Assembly: GCA_964449565.1 (NCBI GenBank)
Contig: CAYUZB010000010.1
Span: 1 to 64,000 of the forward strand
DNA: 64,000 nt
Source of the DNA: Granulosicoccus sp964449565
GTDB lineage: Bacteria; Pseudomonadota; Gammaproteobacteria; Granulosicoccales; Granulosicoccaceae
Direction of reading: 5' to 3'
Position numbers and translations under genes: made by a program. Shown here in pieces: positions 61,363 through 64,000 of this stretch. Within the stretch, counting starts at the first letter, position 1. Each line of letters starts with the position of its first letter. A model generated the notes under the pieces. That model worked only from the letters and a program-made list of their open reading frames with translations. It did not search any database and was not told where the DNA came from.

Positions 61363-62874
61363 TTGTCATCTGCAGATCCAGCCCCCGTAACCTTCAGGAC
61401 AATTCCAGTGACATCAACGATTGAACTGCCGATATGGATGGTACTGCTCAGTCTTGGGCTCGCTGCGCTGTGGTTGTTACAGCATTTCCTGCTCCCATCG
61501 GCCCGCTGGTTTTTTCAACGACGGGCAAATCGTCTGATTGCCGAAGTCAATACGCGCCTCGCACTACGTATTCCCTCGTTCAAGTTGACGCGGCGCACGG
61601 TGCTGATCGATAGACTGACATTTCATCCACGTGTGGTCGCACTGGTCGATGAATTGTCCGAGGAGCGCAATATTCCGCGCGAAGTCTTGATGAATCAAGT
61701 ACAGGGTTACGCGCGTGAAATAGTCCCCGCTTTCAACGCCCTGATGTACTTCAAAGCCGCCTATTGGGTGGCGCGACGCTTGGTACATGCGCTGTATAGA
61801 GTACGACTCGGCTTTGCTGATGATGCCGAACTTGGACAAGTTGACGAAAACACCAGTGTCGTATTCCTGATGAATCATCGCAGCAATATGGATTACATTC
61901 TGGCGACCTATCTGGCGGCAGAACGCACAGCACTTTCCTACGCGGTCGGCGAATGGGCACGCGTCTGGCCACTACAGCAACTTATTCGCGCCATGGGGGG
62001 GTATTTTGTACGGCGTGATTCAGGAGACCCGCTGTACCGGCGTGTGCTGGAGGCCTATGTGCAAATGGCTGCCGAAGGCGGTGTGCCGCAAGCCGTATTT
62101 CCCGAAGGCCGGCTGACTCGCGATGGTACACTCGGCGCACCGAAACTCGGTTTGCTCGGCTATCTGACACGCGGCTTCGACCCCAGCGGCCCACGCGACA
62201 TCATGTTCATACCTGTCGGTATCAACTACGATCGCGTTTTCGAGGACCGCACCCAGCTCAGAGCGGCTGAGAAATTGCCACGACGAAATGTCTTTTTTGG
62301 CGTTCGCACCGTCACAAGCTACCTGACCAAAACCTTGTGGCAGGCGCTACTGGGAAAACGTTATCGCAACGGCTATGCCTGTGTGAATTTCGGCACACCG
62401 GTTTCCTTGAAAGGATGGATGGCTGAACATCCCGGTGTCGGCCTTGACCCGGACACCTTGATTCTCAATGACGTTAGCGAACTGGCCAATGATTTGATGA
62501 AACGCATCGGCGACATCACACCAATACTGCCGGTTGCCCTGGTGACGCATTTGTTTGCGACAAACCCGAAACGCATCACCAGCGAAATGGAGCTCAAACG
62601 CGAAGTGCTCGATCTGCTTGACCAACTCACCGAGCTGGGTCATCAAGCCTACATTCCACGTGGCGACTACGACTACGCAGTTAATGTCGGCGTACGCATG
62701 CTGACCTTACGCCGAATTTTAATTGAAGATGAAGGACTGTTACGTGCAAACCCTGACGAGACCGCCATCATTCGCTACTACGCAAACTCAATAGCGCATC
62801 TCATCCCCTGTCAGTCGCGAGATCTGTCGTCGCAAGCTAAGGATCAACTTCCGCGGCCGGTTCCATTGAATTGA
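61363..62874 (+). CDS. PlsB-like membrane acyltransferase
   Basis: A 503-residue protein with an N-terminal membrane helix (IWMVLLSLGLAALWLLQHFLL) and a PlsB/PlsC-type acyltransferase domain: FLMNHRSNMDY (HxxxxD in block I), GGYFVRRDSGDPLYRRVL (block II), VFPEGRLTRDG (block III) and FIPVGINYD (block IV). It probably acylates glycerol-3-phosphate or lysophosphatidate with an acyl-CoA or acyl-ACP. It is shorter than E. coli PlsB (about 800 residues). It is divergent from pgi and overlaps the convergent hflC by 38 bases. Confidence 0.85.
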   Translation: MSSADPAPVTFRTIPVTSTIELPIWMVLLSLGLAALWLLQHFLLPSARWFFQRRANRLIAEVNTRLALRIPSFKLTRRTVLIDRLTFHPRVVALVDELSEERNIPREVLMNQVQGYAREIVPAFNALMYFKAAYWVARRLVHALYRVRLGFADDAELGQVDENTSVVFLMNHRSNMDYILATYLAAERTALSYAVGEWARVWPLQQLIRAMGGYFVRRDSGDPLYRRVLEAYVQMAAEGGVPQAVFPEGRLTRDGTLGAPKLGLLGYLTRGFDPSGPRDIMFIPVGINYDRVFEDRTQLRAAEKLPRRNVFFGVRTVTSYLTKTLWQALLGKRYRNGYACVNFGTPVSLKGWMAEHPGVGLDPDTLILNDVSELANDLMKRIGDITPILPVALVTHLFATNPKRITSEMELKREVLDLLDQLTELGHQAYIPRGDYDYAVNVGVRMLTLRRILIEDEGLLRANPDETAIIRYYANSIAHLIPCQSRDLSSQAKDQLPRPVPLN

Positions 62875-63814
62875 GATACTGAAACGCCTCGCTGGTTGTG
62901 GACAAAACCAGCGTTGTATTGTTACTGACAACCGATTTGTACATATCCATGGTTTTCTGGAACTCGTAAAAATCGGCTGCTACATCACTTTGTGCATAGG
63001 CGTCGGCATAAATCTGTGTAGCGGTTGCATCCGCCTCCCCTCGAATTTCTTCCACTTCACGATACGCCTCAGAGCGAATACGATTAAGTTCACGCTCTCG
63101 ATTACCTGTGATCCGAGCCGCCTCACCGTTTCCTTCAGAACGAAAACGTTCAGCAATCTGTCGACGCTCGGATATCATGCGATCATAAATCTTCGGGCGC
63201 ACACTCTCGTTATAGTTGATTCGCTTGAAGCGAATATCCAGAAGCTCTATACCGAAGACGCCAACCTTGTTGGCCGCGGCGGCAAATATTTCCTCTTCGA
63301 TCAACTTGCGCCCTTTGGCTATGGGCACCAGTCCACCCAAGGTATCGGAGCTTGCTTCACCCAGCGATTCATCTTGTAGCGGAGTTCGGTCACGAGTCGT
63401 ACGCACGATCTCGATCAATTTGTGTTTCGCTACTGCGTTGCGCGTTTCAGAGCCCAGTATGTCATCCAGACGAGACTGCGCACTTCGTTCATCACGCAAA
63501 CGTTGAAAAAATTGCAAGGGTTCTACAATGCGCCATCGAGCAAATAGATCCACTGCAATGTACAGCTTGTCCTTTGTTGGCATATTACTCGGCGCACCAT
63601 CCCATTCAAGGATACGTTTGTCGATCGGATTCACCTGTTGAATAAACGGGAACTTGAATTTAAGCCCGGCTGTTGTCACTGGATCACCAACCGGTTTACC
63701 AAACTGCGTAATGATGACTTGTTCACGTTCATCAACGGTATAGGCTGCCCCGGAAACAAACACTAGAAAGGCGACAACTACGGCAACTACAACGACACTC
63801 AAAAAACCTTTCAT
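62837..63814 (-). CDS. hflC: HflC, membrane protease modulator
   Basis: A 325-residue SPFH/stomatin-family protein with an N-terminal membrane helix (LSVVVVAVVVAFLVFVSGAAYTVDE), then ITQFGKPVGDPVTTAGLKFKFPFIQQV and a long coiled coil (RRQIAERFRSEGNGEAARITGNRERELNRIRSEAYREVEEIRGEADATATQIY). With HflK it forms a cage around FtsH that regulates membrane protein and lambda cII proteolysis. Its ATG overlaps the hflK stop by four bases. Confidence 0.95.
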   Translation of the reverse strand: MKGFLSVVVVAVVVAFLVFVSGAAYTVDEREQVIITQFGKPVGDPVTTAGLKFKFPFIQQVNPIDKRILEWDGAPSNMPTKDKLYIAVDLFARWRIVEPLQFFQRLRDERSAQSRLDDILGSETRNAVAKHKLIEIVRTTRDRTPLQDESLGEASSDTLGGLVPIAKGRKLIEEEIFAAAANKVGVFGIELLDIRFKRINYNESVRPKIYDRMISERRQIAERFRSEGNGEAARITGNRERELNRIRSEAYREVEEIRGEADATATQIYADAYAQSDVAADFYEFQKTMDMYKSVVSNNTTLVLSTTSEAFQYLNSMEPAAEVDP

Positions 63815-64000
63815 TGAATGATTCCCTTGGCAGCGCCTTGCAAGTGCATCAGCGGCAATATCTGTTGTGAGTTGTCGTCTACGATGATCTTGGCGTCTAC
63901 TGACGGCAAGACTTCCTGTAACGTCTCTATATAGATGCGCCGACGGGTAACATCCGGTGCCTTGACATATTCAGTCAACACGGCATTGAATCGAGCTGCA
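63811..64000 (-). CDS. hflK: HflK, C-terminal end (continues beyond window)
   Basis: The last ~62 residues of HflK are visible: FNAVLTEYVKAPDVTRRRIYIETLQEVLPSVDAKIIVDD, the end of the SPFH coiled coil, finishing LPLMHLQGAAKGIIQ. The stop overlaps the hflC ATG. The rest lies beyond base 64000. Confidence 0.92.
   Translation of the reverse strand, partial: AARFNAVLTEYVKAPDVTRRRIYIETLQEVLPSVDAKIIVDDNSQQILPLMHLQGAAKGIIQ

Overview
The window is chromosomal DNA of a gammaproteobacterium. The evidence is a complete isc operon including iscX, the gyrA-serC-pheA-tyrA / aroA-cmk-rpsA-ihfB-lapB-pyrF core order, EF-P with a PGKG loop lysine plus EpmA, Pseudomonas-type lysine monooxygenase genes (davA/davB), and HflK/HflC. 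Genus cannot be settled from the sequence alone. Four runs of exactly 100 N (40608-40707, 45297-45396, 48023-48122, 51606-51705) show that this is a scaffolded draft. At the first gap the two flanks share 55 identical bases and at the fourth they share 11, so those gaps probably contain no missing sequence.

Layout. 1-2.2 kb: a VOC protein behind three short palindromes, then an ArsR-type regulator divergent from a NIPSNAP/ABM pair, then a six-copy 14-bp tandem repeat. 2.2-3.2 kb: a PLP-dependent threonine/serine dehydratase. 3.3-9.2 kb: iscR-iscS-iscU-iscA-hscB-hscA-fdx-iscX (minus strand) behind a near-perfect IscR type 1 site. cysE and trmJ lie upstream and suhB is divergent from trmJ. 11.8-17.3 kb: queA-tgt-yajC-secD-secF, that is queuosine tRNA modification plus the SecDF-YajC translocation accessory complex. 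17.4-19.2 kb: a META-domain lipoprotein and tRNA-Leu(CAA). 19.2-26.2 kb: aroA-cmk-rpsA-ihfB-lapB-pyrF-phosphoribosyltransferase. 26.3-31.4 kb: an accessory block of a GH10 xylanase lipoprotein, an exported protein of unknown function and an esterase-like lipoprotein. It sits between tyrA and aroA, which are otherwise neighbours in this core cluster. 31.5-37.3 kb: gyrA-serC-pheA-tyrA. 37.4-42.5 kb (plus strand): ubiG, a squalene/phytoene-synthase-like protein, a YciK-type SDR, and davA-davB.

42.5-50.4 kb is the accessory and least settled part. It holds a secreted protein that appears to carry both a subtilase triad and an HExxH zincin motif, an HlyU-family protein, ogt, a transglycosylase-like fragment, several lipoprotein or membrane orphans, two 5'-truncated genes meeting head to head near 47.57 kb, and a partial beta-barrel protein. 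50.5-64 kb returns to core functions: prmB; SCO1/SenC and PCuAC copper chaperones followed by psd; a small HEACH-motif protein; epmA-efp; a FimX-like REC/PAS protein; parC with an unusual lysine-rich N-terminal tail; pgi; a PlsB-like acyltransferase; hflC and the end of hflK.

Functional themes are Fe-S cluster assembly with cysteine supply (cysE), aromatic amino acid and serine biosynthesis, translation and topology housekeeping, lysine catabolism through 5-aminovaleramide, and surface-lipoprotein hemicellulose attack. I see no CRISPR array, rRNA operon, transposase or integrase.
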